64,000 nt of DNA from Pseudomonas beijingensis (GCF_030687295.1 NZ_CP117425.1:372001-436000); one strand, 5' to 3'. Positions 1 to 9,444 are shown, counted from the stretch's first letter. The notes: generated by a model from the sequence alone, not told the origin. A program made the numbers and translations.

Positions 1-898
1 CGAGGATTTCCGGCAACGAGCCGCGCAGGTATTCGACCCAGGTCTTGATCTTCGCATCCAGGTATTGGCGCGATGGATAGATGGCGTAGAGGTTCAGTTC
101 CTGGGAGCGGTAGTTGGGCATGACCCGCACCAGCGTGCCGTTGCGCAAGCCTTCGATGGCGGCGTACACCGGCAATACTCCCACGCCCATGCCGCTGGTG
201 ATCGCGGTTTTCATCGCATCGGCGGAGTTCACCAGGAACGGTGAGCTGTTGATGGTGACCATCTCTTGGCCTTCCGGGCCGTCGAACACCCATTTTTCCA
301 GCGGGATGACCGGGCTGACCAGGCGCAGGCAGGCGTGGTTGAGCAGGTCGCTGGGTTTTTGCGGGCAGCCGCTGGCTTTCACGTAGGCGGGCGACGCACA
401 GACGATGCTGTAGGTGATCCCCAGACGCTGGGAGACGAAGCCTGAATCCGGCAGCTCGCTGGCGAGCACGATGGAGACGTCGTAGCCCTCGTCCAGGATG
501 TCCGGCACCCGGTTGGCCAGGGTCAGGTCGAAGGTTACATCCGGATGCGTCTTGCGGTAGCGGGCGATGGCGTCGATCACGAAATGCTGGCCGATGCCGG
601 TCATGGTGTGGACCTTCAACTGCCCGGCCGGGCGCGCATGGGCGTCGCTGGCCTCGGCTTCCGCTTCTTCGACGTAAGCCAGGATCTGCTCGCAACGCAG
701 CAAGTAGCGTTTACCCGCCTCGGTCAGGGCAATACGGCGGGTGGTGCGATTGAGCAGGCGGGTTTGCAGATGGGCTTCCAGGTTGGAAACCGCACGCGAG
801 ACATTGGCTGTGGTGGTATCCAGTTGTACGGCGGCGGCGGTGAAACTGCCGGCTTCGGCCACACAGCTGAACGCGCGCATGTTTTGCAAGGTGTCCAT
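1..898 (-). CDS. LysR-family transcriptional regulator (3' end beyond window)
   Basis: The gene starts at the ATG complementary to 896-898 and reads leftward for 299 codons without a stop, so only the last residues are missing. The N-terminus (MDTLQNMRAFSCVAEAGSF, then TAAAVQLDTTTANVSRAV) is a typical LysR winged helix-turn-helix over the first 60 residues. The remainder is a periplasmic-binding-protein-like effector domain with a VCASPAYV segment. It is divergent from an efflux operon of the AaeAB type, so by family logic it probably controls that operon in response to an aromatic acid; the ligand is inference. A REPIN lies in the shared intergenic region. Confidence 0.9.
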   Translation of the reverse strand, partial: MDTLQNMRAFSCVAEAGSFTAAAVQLDTTTANVSRAVSNLEAHLQTRLLNRTTRRIALTEAGKRYLLRCEQILAYVEEAEAEASDAHARPAGQLKVHTMTGIGQHFVIDAIARYRKTHPDVTFDLTLANRVPDILDEGYDVSIVLASELPDSGFVSQRLGITYSIVCASPAYVKASGCPQKPSDLLNHACLRLVSPVIPLEKWVFDGPEGQEMVTINSSPFLVNSADAMKTAITSGMGVGVLPVYAAIEGLRNGTLVRVMPNYRSQELNLYAIYPSRQYLDAKIKTWVEYLRGSLPEIL

Positions 899-1222
899 GG
901 AGGGCTCTCTTGGGAGGTGGCAAATTGTGACATGAAGTTACAGAGATGCGGGACCCGACTAATGGATTATCGCGTTAACGGTAACAAAGATTCGCAGAAA
1001 GGTCGGCTTATCGCGGTCGGGGGCGATGCCTAGAATTGCCGCCAAAGCAGGAGCGGGCCTTGGCGGACACTTGTGGGAGCGAGCTTGCTCGCGATGAGGC
1101 CGTCACATTCAACATTTGAGGTGAGTGTCCAGACGCCATCGCGAGCAAGCTCGCTCCCACAGGTTTGCGTTAACAGGCAGCCATCCTCGTCGTCATGCCC
1201 CCCTCTCAGGAATTTTACGCAA
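899..1222. promoter_or_regulatory. Divergent intergenic region lysR / efflux operon
   Basis: This 324-base gap holds the promoters of the LysR gene and of the efflux operon, plus one complete REPIN (1073-1160). I could not pick out convincing -35/-10 boxes or a T-N11-A operator by eye. The part nearest lysR (about 925-1000) is the most AT-rich and is the likeliest promoter zone. Confidence 0.5.
1073..1160. repeat. REPIN (inverted REP pair)
   Basis: Two REP palindromes of the GTGGGAGCGAGCTTGCTCGC type face each other across about 40 bases of unrelated sequence. It lies between lysR and the efflux operon. Confidence 0.95.
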
Positions 1223-2822
1223 GTGCCGCGTTGCATCAGCAGAGAGCTGAAGACTCTCAGTGTTTGGGTTCTGACATTAACCATCAGTGGTTGCATCGGG
1301 ACAGGAGGGATTGGGCCGCAAAGCCAGGTATTACCGGCCAACCAATTGGCTACCGATGCGGCCATCCGCGAGGCCGCCCGCGACGCCCACTGGCCCACCC
1401 GCCAGTGGTGGCAAGCCTATGGCGATCGGCAACTGGATCGCTGGATCGACCTGGCCGTGCACGACAGCCCGAGCCTGACCATGGCCGCTGCCCGGGTGCG
1501 CCAGGCCAAGGCCATGGCCGGCATCGCCGAGGCCGCCGAGTCGTTGCAGATCAATGGTCAGGCGTCACTCAAGCGCCATAACTGGCCCTCCGATCAGTTC
1601 TACGGGCCGGGCGAGCTGGCCGACACCACGACTTGGGACAACAATGCTTCCCTGGGTTTGAGTTATGCCCTGGACCTGTGGGGCCGTGAGCGCAATGCCA
1701 GTGAACGGGCGGTTGACCTGGCCCACGTCAGCGTCGCTGAAGCGCGACAGGCGCAGCTAGAACTGCAGAACAACATCGTGCGCGCCTACATTCAGTTTTC
1801 GCTGCACTACGCCCAGCGCGATATCGTCGCCGCGACCCTGCGCCAACAAACGCAGATTCTCGACCTGGCGCAAAAGCGCCTGGACGGTGGCATCGGCACT
1901 CATTTCGAAGTCAGCCAGGCCCAGGCGCCACTGCCCGAAACCCATCGCCAACTCGACGTCCTGGACGAAGCCATCGCCTTGAGCCGCAATCAGTTGGCGG
2001 CCCTGGCCGGCAAGGGACCAGGAGCGGGCGCGCAGTTGCAACGACCCACCCTGGCCCTCGGCGCGTCCTTGAAGTTGCCGTCGGCCTTGCCTGCCGAGCT
2101 GCTTGGCCAGCGTCCGGATGTGGTGGCCGGGCGTTGGCAAGTGGCGGCCCAGGCCCGGGGCATCGATGTGGCCCGGGCCGGTTTTTATCCCAACGTCGAT
2201 CTGGTGGGGAGCCTCGGCTACATGGCCACCGGTGGCGGGGCGCTGGAGTTTCTGACCGGCAAGAAGCTCACCTACAACGTCGGGCCGGCGATCACGTTGC
2301 CGATCTTCGACGGCGGGCGCCTGCGTGCGCAGTTGGGCGAGGCGGCCGCCGGGTATGACATCGCCGTGGCGCACTACAACCAGACAACTGGTGAATGCCC
2401 TCAAGGGTATTTCCGACCAGTTGATCCGTCGCCAGTCCATGGACAAACAGCAGGCCTTCGCCGCCGAATCGGTGGCCGCCGCCCAGCGTACCTACGACAT
2501 CGCGATGGTGGCGTTCCAGCGTGGGCTCACCGACTACCTCAACGTGCTCAATGCCCAAAGCCTGCTGTTCAAGCAGCAACAGGTGCAGCAGCAGGTGCAA
2601 GCCGCCCGGCTGAGTGCCCATGCTGACCTGGTGACGGCGTTGGGTGGTGGGTTGGAGGCTGGGAGCGATACCCCTGACGTGAGTTATGCCCCGTGGCGAG
2701 GGGAGCTTGCTGTGGGAGCAAAGCTTGCTCGCGACCGGGGCGACTCGATTTCTGGAAGACCACATTGCCCTCGTCGCGGGCAAGCCTTGCTCCCACAGCA
2801 AGCTCCCTCGCCACGATGCTGA
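1223..2822 (+). pseudogene. RND/AaeAB-type efflux outer-membrane lipoprotein (NodT family), frameshifted
   Basis: This would be the TolC-like outer-membrane channel of the downstream FUSC/HlyD pump. GTG at 1223 is preceded by AGGAA at 1208-1212 and opens a lipoprotein signal ending in the lipobox TISGC; upstream in-frame codons are REPIN sequence. The protein follows the NodT/OprM pattern (two outer-membrane-efflux repeats, LDLWGRERNASERAV, LGQRPDVVAGRWQ). At about 2383-2388 (cagacaactggtg) one extra base moves the remaining reading frame. The conserved C-terminal repeat (LVNALKGISDQLIRRQS to AQSLLFKQQQ) continues in the other frame from about 2388. That second frame has lost its natural end and reads through a REP element to a stop at 2820-2822. 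Either the gene is inactive or one base was miscalled. Confidence 0.8.
2693..2814. repeat. Nested/mosaic REPIN
   Basis: The outer arms are GTGGCGAGGGGAGCTTGCTG and its near complement ending at 2814. They enclose an inner REPIN at 2712-2796. The inner left arm is the AAGCTTGCTCGCGA variant and the inner right arm is the CGCGGGCAAGCCTTGC variant, so the two arms belong to different REP subfamilies. The element sits across the 3' end of the outer-membrane gene and abuts the FUSC gene. Confidence 0.85.
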
Positions 2823-2836
2823 GTCGTTCTATTGTG

Positions 2837-5038
2837 ATGTCTTTGTTCGCCTCCGCACGCTGGCTCCATCGCCTCGAATGGCGCCGAGGTTTCTTCGACT
2901 GGGCCCGCAGCGACGGGGTGACCTGGGTCTACATCTTCAAGGTGCTGTTCGCCGCGTTCCTGACCTTGTGGCTGGCGATGCGCTTGGAATTGCCACAGCC
3001 GCGCACGGCCATGATCACCGTGTTCATCGTCATGCAGCCCCAGAGCGGGCAGGTGTTCGCCAAGAGTTTCTATCGTTTGCTCGGCACCTTGGCCGGCTCG
3101 GCGGTGATGGTGGCGTTGATCGCCTTGTTTGCCCAGAACACCGAGCCGTTTCTCGCTTGCCTGGCGATCTGGGTTGGTCTCTGTTCGGCGGGGGCGGCGC
3201 GTTATCGCAACTTCCGCGCTTATGGTTTCGTGCTGGCCGGCTACACCGCGGCGATGATCGGCCTGCCGGCCCTGGCCCATCCGGAAGGCGCATTCATGGC
3301 GGCGGTCTGGCGGGTGCTGGAGATTTCCCTGGGGATTCTCTGCGCCACCCTGATCAGCGCCGCGATCCTGCCGCAAACCGCCAGTGCCGCCATGCGAAAC
3401 GCCTTGTACCAGCGCTTTGGGGTATTTGCCCTGTTCGTCACCGATGGCCTGCGTGGGCGCAGCCAGCGGGAGGCCTTCGAAGCGCGCAACGTGGGTTTCA
3501 TTGCCGAGGCGGTGGGTCTGGAAAGCCTGCGCAGCGTGACCGTGTTCGAAGACCCGCACATGCGTCGGCGCAACGGCCGGCTCAGTCGCTTGAACAGCGA
3601 GTTCATGGGCATCACCACCCGTTTCAACGCCTTGCACCAGTTGCTCGAGCGCTTGCGCGGCAGCGCGGCGGATCATGTGGTCAGCGCCATCAAGCCTGGT
3701 TTGCAAACCCTGGCCGAACTGCTCGACGGGTTCAGTGGCCGCGCCCTGACCGACGCCGATGCGGCCCGTCTGGCGGCGGTGCTGGCCGAGTACAAAGCCG
3801 ACTTGCCAGCCCAGGTGCGCCGGCTGCGGGTGTCGTTCCAGGAAACGGCGCCCACTGACGGACAGCAGTTGGATTTCCATACCGCCTACGAGTTGCTTTA
3901 TCGCTTCGTCGAAGACCTGCACGGCTACGCCCAGACCCACGCTTCCCTGGCCGAGCATCGCCACGAACGCGAGCGCTGGGATGAACCGTTCGTACCACAG
4001 ACCAACTGGCTGGCCGCCACGGCATCGGGGGTTCGCGCCGCCTTCATCCTGTTGGTGCTGGGCAGCTACTGGGTCGCCACGGCCTGGCCGAGCGGCGCGA
4101 CCATGACGATGATCGCCGCCGCCACCGTGGGCTTGTCGGCCGCGACGCCGAACCCTAAGCGCATGGCCTTCCAGATGGCCTGCGGCACGTTGTTCGGGGC
4201 GTTGATCGGCTTCGTCGAGATGTTCTTCATTTTCCCGTTGATCGACGGTTTCGCGCTGCTGTGTGTGATGCTCGCGCCGGTGATCATGCTGGGTTCATTC
4301 CTCAGCTCGCGACCCCAATACGCCGGGGTTGGGCTGGGGCTGCTGATCTTTTTCTGCACCGGCTCGGTGCCGGACAACCTGACGCTCTACAACCCCTACG
4401 CCTTCATCAACGACTACATCGCGATGATCCTCGGCATGCTGGTGTGCGCTGCGGCCGGGGCGATCATCTTGCCGCCCAACAGCCGCTGGTTGTGGCGCCG
4501 GCTGGAACAGGACCTGCGCGAGCAAGTGGTGTTCGCCATCAGTGGCAAGCTCAAGGGCTTGGCCTCGGGTTTCGAAAGCCGTACCCGCGACTTGCTGCAT
4601 CAGGCCTACGGGTTGGCGGCGGGGCAGCCGCGGGTGCAACGGGACTTGCTGCGCTGGATGTTCGTGGTGCTGGAAGTCGGTCACGCGATTATCGAATTGC
4701 GCAAGGAACAGGCAATCTTGCCGGTGCATCCTGCGTATGCCGAAAGCCAGTCATGGCGCCAGGCGATTCGGGTGATGGGGCGGGCGCTGGTGCGGCTGTT
4801 CCGCCAACCGAGCCCGAGCAATCTTGAGCGTGCGCTGGTGGCGGTGGACCACGCCATCGGTCGCGTGCAGGCCACCGACGAACCCTTCGCCCCGCATTTC
4901 GACACCTCGGCCCTGCGTCGGGTGAAAAGCTACCTGCATTTCATCCGCACCTCGCTACTGGACCCGCAATCGCCCTTGGCCGGCTATGCCATGCCCCATG
5001 CCACACCGCTTTCCCAGGAACCTGAACATGCCCCGTGA
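2837..5038 (+). CDS. FUSC-family inner-membrane permease (AaeB-like aromatic acid exporter)
   Basis: This 733-residue inner-membrane protein has the FUSC/AaeB architecture: an N-terminal membrane block (about residues 25-170), a cytoplasmic region (about 175-390), a second membrane block starting near LAATASGVRAAFILLVLGSY, and a cytoplasmic tail. The family exports hydroxylated aromatic carboxylates with an HlyD partner. I chose ATG 2837 (MSLFASARWLHR); an in-frame ATG at 2816 overlaps the stop of the preceding frame, and codons further upstream are REP sequence. Neither start has a strong ribosome-binding site. The stop overlaps the DUF1656 start by 11 bases, which implies one operon. Confidence 0.9.
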   Translation: MSLFASARWLHRLEWRRGFFDWARSDGVTWVYIFKVLFAAFLTLWLAMRLELPQPRTAMITVFIVMQPQSGQVFAKSFYRLLGTLAGSAVMVALIALFAQNTEPFLACLAIWVGLCSAGAARYRNFRAYGFVLAGYTAAMIGLPALAHPEGAFMAAVWRVLEISLGILCATLISAAILPQTASAAMRNALYQRFGVFALFVTDGLRGRSQREAFEARNVGFIAEAVGLESLRSVTVFEDPHMRRRNGRLSRLNSEFMGITTRFNALHQLLERLRGSAADHVVSAIKPGLQTLAELLDGFSGRALTDADAARLAAVLAEYKADLPAQVRRLRVSFQETAPTDGQQLDFHTAYELLYRFVEDLHGYAQTHASLAEHRHERERWDEPFVPQTNWLAATASGVRAAFILLVLGSYWVATAWPSGATMTMIAAATVGLSAATPNPKRMAFQMACGTLFGALIGFVEMFFIFPLIDGFALLCVMLAPVIMLGSFLSSRPQYAGVGLGLLIFFCTGSVPDNLTLYNPYAFINDYIAMILGMLVCAAAGAIILPPNSRWLWRRLEQDLREQVVFAISGKLKGLASGFESRTRDLLHQAYGLAAGQPRVQRDLLRWMFVVLEVGHAIIELRKEQAILPVHPAYAESQSWRQAIRVMGRALVRLFRQPSPSNLERALVAVDHAIGRVQATDEPFAPHFDTSALRRVKSYLHFIRTSLLDPQSPLAGYAMPHATPLSQEPEHAP

Positions 5039-5228
5039 GATCGCCTTCCATGGCGTGTACATGCCCACCATGACCCTGATGTTTTTCATCGCCGCCGGCC
5101 TGGCCTGGGCCTTGGACCGCTTCCTGTCGGGGTTGGACCTGTACCGCTTCTTCTGGCACCCGGCGTTGTTGCGCCTGAGTCTGTTTACCTGTCTGTTCGG
5201 CGCGCTGGCGCTGACGGTCTACCGTTGA
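5028..5228 (+). CDS. DUF1656 small membrane protein of the efflux operon
   Basis: This 66-residue protein (MPREIAFHGVYMPTMTLMFF) has two predicted transmembrane helices, about residues 10-28 and 42-62. Genes of the DUF1656 family are routinely found between FUSC permease and HlyD adaptor genes, as here (AaeX-like). It overlaps the FUSC stop by 11 bases and has CAGGAA 8 bases before ATG 5028. Its molecular role is not established; a pump accessory function is inferred from context. Confidence 0.88.
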   Translation: MPREIAFHGVYMPTMTLMFFIAAGLAWALDRFLSGLDLYRFFWHPALLRLSLFTCLFGALALTVYR

Positions 5229-5238
5229 GATCGATGCG

Positions 5239-6102
5239 ATGAAAAAATTTTTCAGCCTGCTGGCGACGCTGTTGGTACTGGCCCTGGCGTTGTGGATCGG
5301 CCGTACGCTGTGGGTCCACTACATGAACACGCCGTGGACCCGCGATGGCCGGGTGCGAGCCGATATCATCAACGTGGCCGCCGATGTCAGCGGTGAGGTG
5401 GTCGAGGTGCCGGTGCGCGACAACCAATCGGTGAAAAAAGGCGACCTGCTGATGCGCATCGATCCTGAGCATTACCGCATCGCGGTCAAACAGGCTCGCT
5501 CCCTGGTGGCGTCGCGCAAGGCCACTTGGGAAATGCGCAAGGTCAACGCCCATCGCCGCGCCGACCTGGACAGCCTGGTGATCTCCCGTGAAAACCGCGA
5601 CGACGCCAGCAACATCGCCGACTCGGCCCTGGCCGACTACCAGCAGGCCCAGGCACAACTGGAAGCCGCCGAGCTGAACCTGTCGCGCACCGAGGTTCGC
5701 GCGGCGGTGGATGGCTACGTCACCAACCTCAATGTGCATCGTGGCGACTATGCGCGCATCGGCGAGGCGAAGATGGCGGTGGTGGATATGAATTCGTTCT
5801 GGGTCTATGGCTTCTTCGAAGAGACCAAATTGCCCAAGGTGCGGGTTGGAGATTCGGCGCAGTTGCAGTTGATGAGCGGTGAGACGCTCAAGGGCCATGT
5901 GGAAAGCATTTCCCGAGGCATCTACGACCGCGACAACCCCGAAAGCCGCGAACTGATCGCCGACGTGAACCCGACCTTCAACTGGGTTCGCCTGGCCCAG
6001 CGGGTGCCGGTGCGGATTCATCTCGATGAAGTGCCGGAGGGTGTGCTGCTGGCGGCGGGGATGACCTGTACGGTGGTGCTAGAACCCCGCGGCAAGCGCT
6101 GA
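5239..6102 (+). CDS. HlyD-family periplasmic adaptor subunit (AaeA-like)
   Basis: This 287-residue protein has an N-terminal membrane anchor (residues 5-25), then the short-hairpin membrane-fusion fold. A lipoyl-like half motif (VSGEVVEVPVRDNQSVKKGD), an alpha-helical hairpin around residues 90-140 and a second lipoyl half (TEVRAAVDGYVTNLNVHRGD) are visible. It links the FUSC permease to an outer-membrane channel. It is the last gene of the operon, 10 bases after DUF1656. Because the co-transcribed outer-membrane gene is frameshifted, the pump may have to recruit another channel. Confidence 0.92.
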   Translation: MKKFFSLLATLLVLALALWIGRTLWVHYMNTPWTRDGRVRADIINVAADVSGEVVEVPVRDNQSVKKGDLLMRIDPEHYRIAVKQARSLVASRKATWEMRKVNAHRRADLDSLVISRENRDDASNIADSALADYQQAQAQLEAAELNLSRTEVRAAVDGYVTNLNVHRGDYARIGEAKMAVVDMNSFWVYGFFEETKLPKVRVGDSAQLQLMSGETLKGHVESISRGIYDRDNPESRELIADVNPTFNWVRLAQRVPVRIHLDEVPEGVLLAAGMTCTVVLEPRGKR

Positions 6103-6182
6103 GCGCACTGGCTAGGGAGATTTGATACACACCACAGCCCCCGTGGGAGCGGGCATGAGTGTTGTGTTCACCCCAAGTCCCT

Positions 6183-6270
6183 GTGGGAGCGAGCTTGCTC
6201 GCGATAGCGGTGGGTCAGTTTGCAAGGATGTTGACTGTGCCGCCGTCATCGCGAGCAAGCTCGCTCCCAC
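6183..6270. repeat. REPIN
   Basis: A complete inverted REP pair between the efflux operon and the convergent SDR gene. A truncated REP (GTGGGAGCGGGCATGAG) sits just upstream at about 6143. Confidence 0.93.
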
Positions 6271-6294
6271 AGTTTTCGAGGTGGCCGCCATTTA

Positions 6295-7119
6295 TCAAAG
6301 CGACCTACCCAACCCAAACCGCTTCATCAACCCCTTCTCTAGCAACCCTTTGGGCAGCCAGCCGGCCATCAAGGGCAGTGACCGGCTGCCATTGCCCAGG
6401 CGCAGCAGGCGGGGTGGCTTGGGTTGTTGAACCGCCTTGAGCAGCGCGGCGGCGAATTCGTGGGTGGGGGTCGGGTTGTCCTGGGAGGCCTTGGCCCGGG
6501 CGCGGATACCATCGCGCAGGGGCCACCAGGGCGATTGCTCGCTGATCAATTGCTCGGCTTCATGGCCGGCATTCTTGGCGAAGCTGGAGGCAATCGCGCC
6601 GGGCTGGACCTCCATCACGCGGATGCCGAACGGCGCCAGTTCCATGCGCAAGGCATCGCTCAGGGCATGCACTGCCGCCTTCGAGGCGCAATAAGCGCCG
6701 GCAAATGGCGTGACCAGCACCCCGGACACGCTGCCGATATTCACCACCAAGCCCCTGGCCCGACGCAACACCGGGAACAGCGCCCGGGTGACTCCGACGA
6801 TGGCGAACACGTTGGTTTCGAACTGCCGCTGCATGGCCGGCACGCCGCCGTCCAGCAGCGGGCCCATGGCGCCGTAGCCGGCATTGTTGACTAGCACATC
6901 CAGGCCGCCGTGCTGCTGGTTGATCCGCTCACCCAGTTGTTCCAGGGCCTGGCCATCGTTGACGTCCAGTTGCACGGCGGTGAACCCGGCCGCGCCGAGT
7001 GTCGCCACGTCCTCAGCCTTGCGCGCCGTGGCCCAGACCTGATAACCCGCAGCCTTGAAGGCGTCGGCGAGGGCGCGGCCAATGCCGCTGGAACATCCGG
7101 TAATCAACGCAACAGGCAT
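6295..7119 (-). CDS. SDR-family NAD(P)-dependent oxidoreductase
   Basis: A 274-residue classical short-chain dehydrogenase. The cofactor motif TGCSSGIG is at residues 7-14, NNAG follows in the middle, and the catalytic Ser and YCASK (Tyr-x-x-x-Lys) are present after NIGSVSG. The Arg-rich start of beta-2 suggests NADP preference, which is inference. The substrate cannot be told from sequence. It is convergent with the efflux operon and 38 bases from the small membrane-protein gene, so it may be co-transcribed with it. Confidence 0.9.
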   Translation of the reverse strand: MPVALITGCSSGIGRALADAFKAAGYQVWATARKAEDVATLGAAGFTAVQLDVNDGQALEQLGERINQQHGGLDVLVNNAGYGAMGPLLDGGVPAMQRQFETNVFAIVGVTRALFPVLRRARGLVVNIGSVSGVLVTPFAGAYCASKAAVHALSDALRMELAPFGIRVMEVQPGAIASSFAKNAGHEAEQLISEQSPWWPLRDGIRARAKASQDNPTPTHEFAAALLKAVQQPKPPRLLRLGNGSRSLPLMAGWLPKGLLEKGLMKRFGLGRSL

Positions 7120-7157
7120 GACGCGTTCCTTGGGTTAAAAAGTTGGGGGGAGGGCAA

Positions 7158-7622
7158 TCAGTTGGAAAAACTCCCGTGCAATCGCTCGGCGCGAAACTCC
7201 AGGGTCTGCGGGCGATAACCCGGGCGCAGGGGCGGCAGCGGCAGGCAGTCTTGCCAGTCGGCGCCGGCCTGCAATTCGCCGGGACCACGGTAGCGCGGTG
7301 CGTCGTAGGGGGTGTCGGCCAGGTTGATGGTATCGCCGGGCGCATAGGCCGCGACCCGCCACTGCAGTTCGATCAGCGGCACGTCATTGGTGTTTTTTAT
7401 GGTCAGCGACAGCGGCCGGTCGGCGGGGCATTGTCCGGGGGCATAGCTGATGCGCAATTCCAGGCGCTCCAACTGCCGGGTCTCGCGGTTTTCCTGCCAG
7501 AGCACCCACGCGGCGACCAGCCCCAGCCCGATGAACGCAGCCAGGGAGACCGGCAAGGCCTTGGCCGGGTAGCGCAACAGCAGGATGAGCCAGGTGATGA
7601 CCAGCAAGACGCCGATAAGCAT
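7158..7622 (-). CDS. Small two-helix membrane protein, function unknown
   Basis: The 154-residue product starts at MLIGVLLVITW, where GGAGG lies 8 bases upstream; an in-frame ATG 27 bases earlier lacks this site. Two N-terminal transmembrane helices (about residues 1-17 and 22-42) are followed by a soluble domain of about 110 residues that looks like a periplasmic beta-sandwich (SLTIKNTNDVPLIELQWRV). Similar pseudomonad proteins are sometimes labelled multidrug transporter, but nothing here supports transport. I do not recognise a function. Confidence 0.75.
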   Translation of the reverse strand: MLIGVLLVITWLILLLRYPAKALPVSLAAFIGLGLVAAWVLWQENRETRQLERLELRISYAPGQCPADRPLSLTIKNTNDVPLIELQWRVAAYAPGDTINLADTPYDAPRYRGPGELQAGADWQDCLPLPPLRPGYRPQTLEFRAERLHGSFSN

Positions 7623-7707
7623 GGTGGAAACCTCCGTTACCGTAGGCACATCCTACCGAAGGCAGCGGGCAATGTTGAAGCAATGATGCCTGCCCAGCGT
7701 CCACTTG

Positions 7708-7770
7708 AAAAAAAAGCCCCCACCCAACCCACTGCGGATAGGGGACGCAGTGGGCTGGACGGGGGCTTCT
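7708..7770 (-). terminator. Rho-independent terminator of the alginate operon
   Basis: A long GC-rich stem (arms starting AAGCCCCC and GGGGGCTT, with inner CCCACTGCG/CGCAGTGGG) is followed in the minus direction by eight T (the A-run at 7708-7715). It lies just beyond algA. Confidence 0.9.
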
Positions 7771-7804
7771 TGTACGGCTGATCCTTACTGATCGTAGCCG
7801 ATCA

Positions 7805-9256
7805 TCATTGGGCGATGGTTTTCACCGAGACGCCGCGTTCGATCGGGGTGGAGCGACCGTAGATGTCTTCGAAACGCTCGATGTCATCTTCGCCCAGGTA
7901 GCTGCCGGACTGCACTTCGATGATTTCCAGCGGGATCTTGCCCGGGTTGCGCAGACGGTGGACCGACGCGATCGGGATGTAGGTCGACTGGTTTTCGCAG
8001 AGCAGGAACACGTTCTCGTCGCAGGTCACTTCGGCGGTGCCGCTGACCACGATCCAGTGTTCGGCGCGGTGGTGGTGCATCTGCAGCGACAGGCACGCGC
8101 CCGGCTTGACCGAGATGTGCTTGACCTGGAAACGACCGCCCATGTCCACCGAGTCATAGGAACCCCACGGACGATAGACCTCGCAGTGGTTCTGGGTCTC
8201 GGTGCGGCCCTGTGCGTTGAGGGTGTTGACCATCTGCTTGACGCCTTGGACCTTGTCCTTGTGGGCGATCATCATGGCGTCCTTGGTTTCGACCACCACG
8301 ATGTTGTCCAGGCCGATCACCGACACCAGCTTGCCGTTGCCGTGGATCATGCAGTTGCGGCTGTCCTGGACGACTACGTCGCCCTTGGTAACGTTGCCGT
8401 TGGCGTCCTTGGCATTGACTTCCCACAGCGACGACCAGCAGCCGACATCACTCCAACCGGCCGACAGTGGGACCACACAGGCGCGCTGGGTCTTTTCCAT
8501 CACCGCGTAGTCGATGGAGTTGTCCGGGCAGCAGGCGAAGGTGGCTTCGTCGAAGGTAATGGTGTCGGCCGTCTGCTCACTGCGCTCCAGGGTCAGCAGG
8601 CAGGTGTCGTAGATGTCCGGATCGTGCTTTTTAAGCTCTTCGAGGAAACGGCTGGCGCGGAACAGGAACATGCCGCTGTTCCAGAAGTAGCCGCCGGCCT
8701 CGACGAACTCGGTGGCACGCTTGACGTCGGGTTTTTCGACGAAGTGCGAGACGCGGCTCACGCCTTCGGGCAGCAATGCATCGTTGGTCGACTTGATGTA
8801 GCCATAGCCGGTTTCCGGTTTGGTGGCCGGTACGCCGAACAGCACCATCTCGCCACGCTCGGCGGCCACGGTGGCCAGGGCCAGGGCGCGTTGCAGGGCT
8901 TTCTGGTCTTCCAGCACGTGGTCGGCCGGCAGCACCAGCATCAGCTCGTCGCGGCCTTCGTTGACCAGCATCATCGCGGTCAGCGCCACGGCCGGCGCGG
9001 TGTTGCGCCCGAACGGTTCCATCAGGATGCGCTGGGCTTCGAGCTTACGGTTGGTCAACTGCTCGTTGACGATGAAGCGGTGGTCTTTGTTGCAGACCAC
9101 GATCGGCGTGTCCATGCCTTCGAACACCAGGCGCTCGAGGGTCTGCTGGAACAGGGTGTGTTCACCGGTCAGGGCCAGGAACTGTTTAGGGAATTGCTTG
9201 CGCGAAAGCGGCCAAAGACGTGAGCCACTACCACCTGACATGATCACCGGAATCAT
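7805..9256 (-). CDS. algA: Bifunctional phosphomannose isomerase / GDP-mannose pyrophosphorylase
   Basis: AlgA makes mannose-6-phosphate from fructose-6-phosphate and GDP-mannose from mannose-1-phosphate, in the cytoplasm. The 483-residue protein has the N-terminal nucleotidyltransferase signature GGSGSRLWPLSRKQFPKQF and a C-terminal cupin-type isomerase domain with QMHHHRAEHW. ATG 9256 has AAGGAG 8 bases upstream; longer in-frame extensions lack a site. It is the last gene of the alginate operon, separated from algF by a gap that holds a REPIN. Confidence 0.97.
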   Translation of the reverse strand: MIPVIMSGGSGSRLWPLSRKQFPKQFLALTGEHTLFQQTLERLVFEGMDTPIVVCNKDHRFIVNEQLTNRKLEAQRILMEPFGRNTAPAVALTAMMLVNEGRDELMLVLPADHVLEDQKALQRALALATVAAERGEMVLFGVPATKPETGYGYIKSTNDALLPEGVSRVSHFVEKPDVKRATEFVEAGGYFWNSGMFLFRASRFLEELKKHDPDIYDTCLLTLERSEQTADTITFDEATFACCPDNSIDYAVMEKTQRACVVPLSAGWSDVGCWSSLWEVNAKDANGNVTKGDVVVQDSRNCMIHGNGKLVSVIGLDNIVVVETKDAMMIAHKDKVQGVKQMVNTLNAQGRTETQNHCEVYRPWGSYDSVDMGGRFQVKHISVKPGACLSLQMHHHRAEHWIVVSGTAEVTCDENVFLLCENQSTYIPIASVHRLRNPGKIPLEIIEVQSGSYLGEDDIERFEDIYGRSTPIERGVSVKTIAQ

Positions 9257-9356
9257 GTTTGTTACTCCTTGAAGCGAAATGGTTGTTAGAGCTACTGCGT
9301 TCTGTCGTTTCACTCTCTTGTTGTTGTTCCGTACCCGAATGACGCCTGTGTCCAGT

Positions 9357-9444
9357 GTGGGAGCGAGCTTGCTCGCGATGGCTGAGTGTCAGTCGACATC
9401 AAGGTTGGATGTCGTACCGCAATCGCGAGCAAGCTCGCTCCCAC
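9357..9444. repeat. REPIN between algF and algA
   Basis: A complete inverted REP pair inside the alginate operon. The transcribed hairpins could affect mRNA stability between the two genes; that role is inference. Confidence 0.93.
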
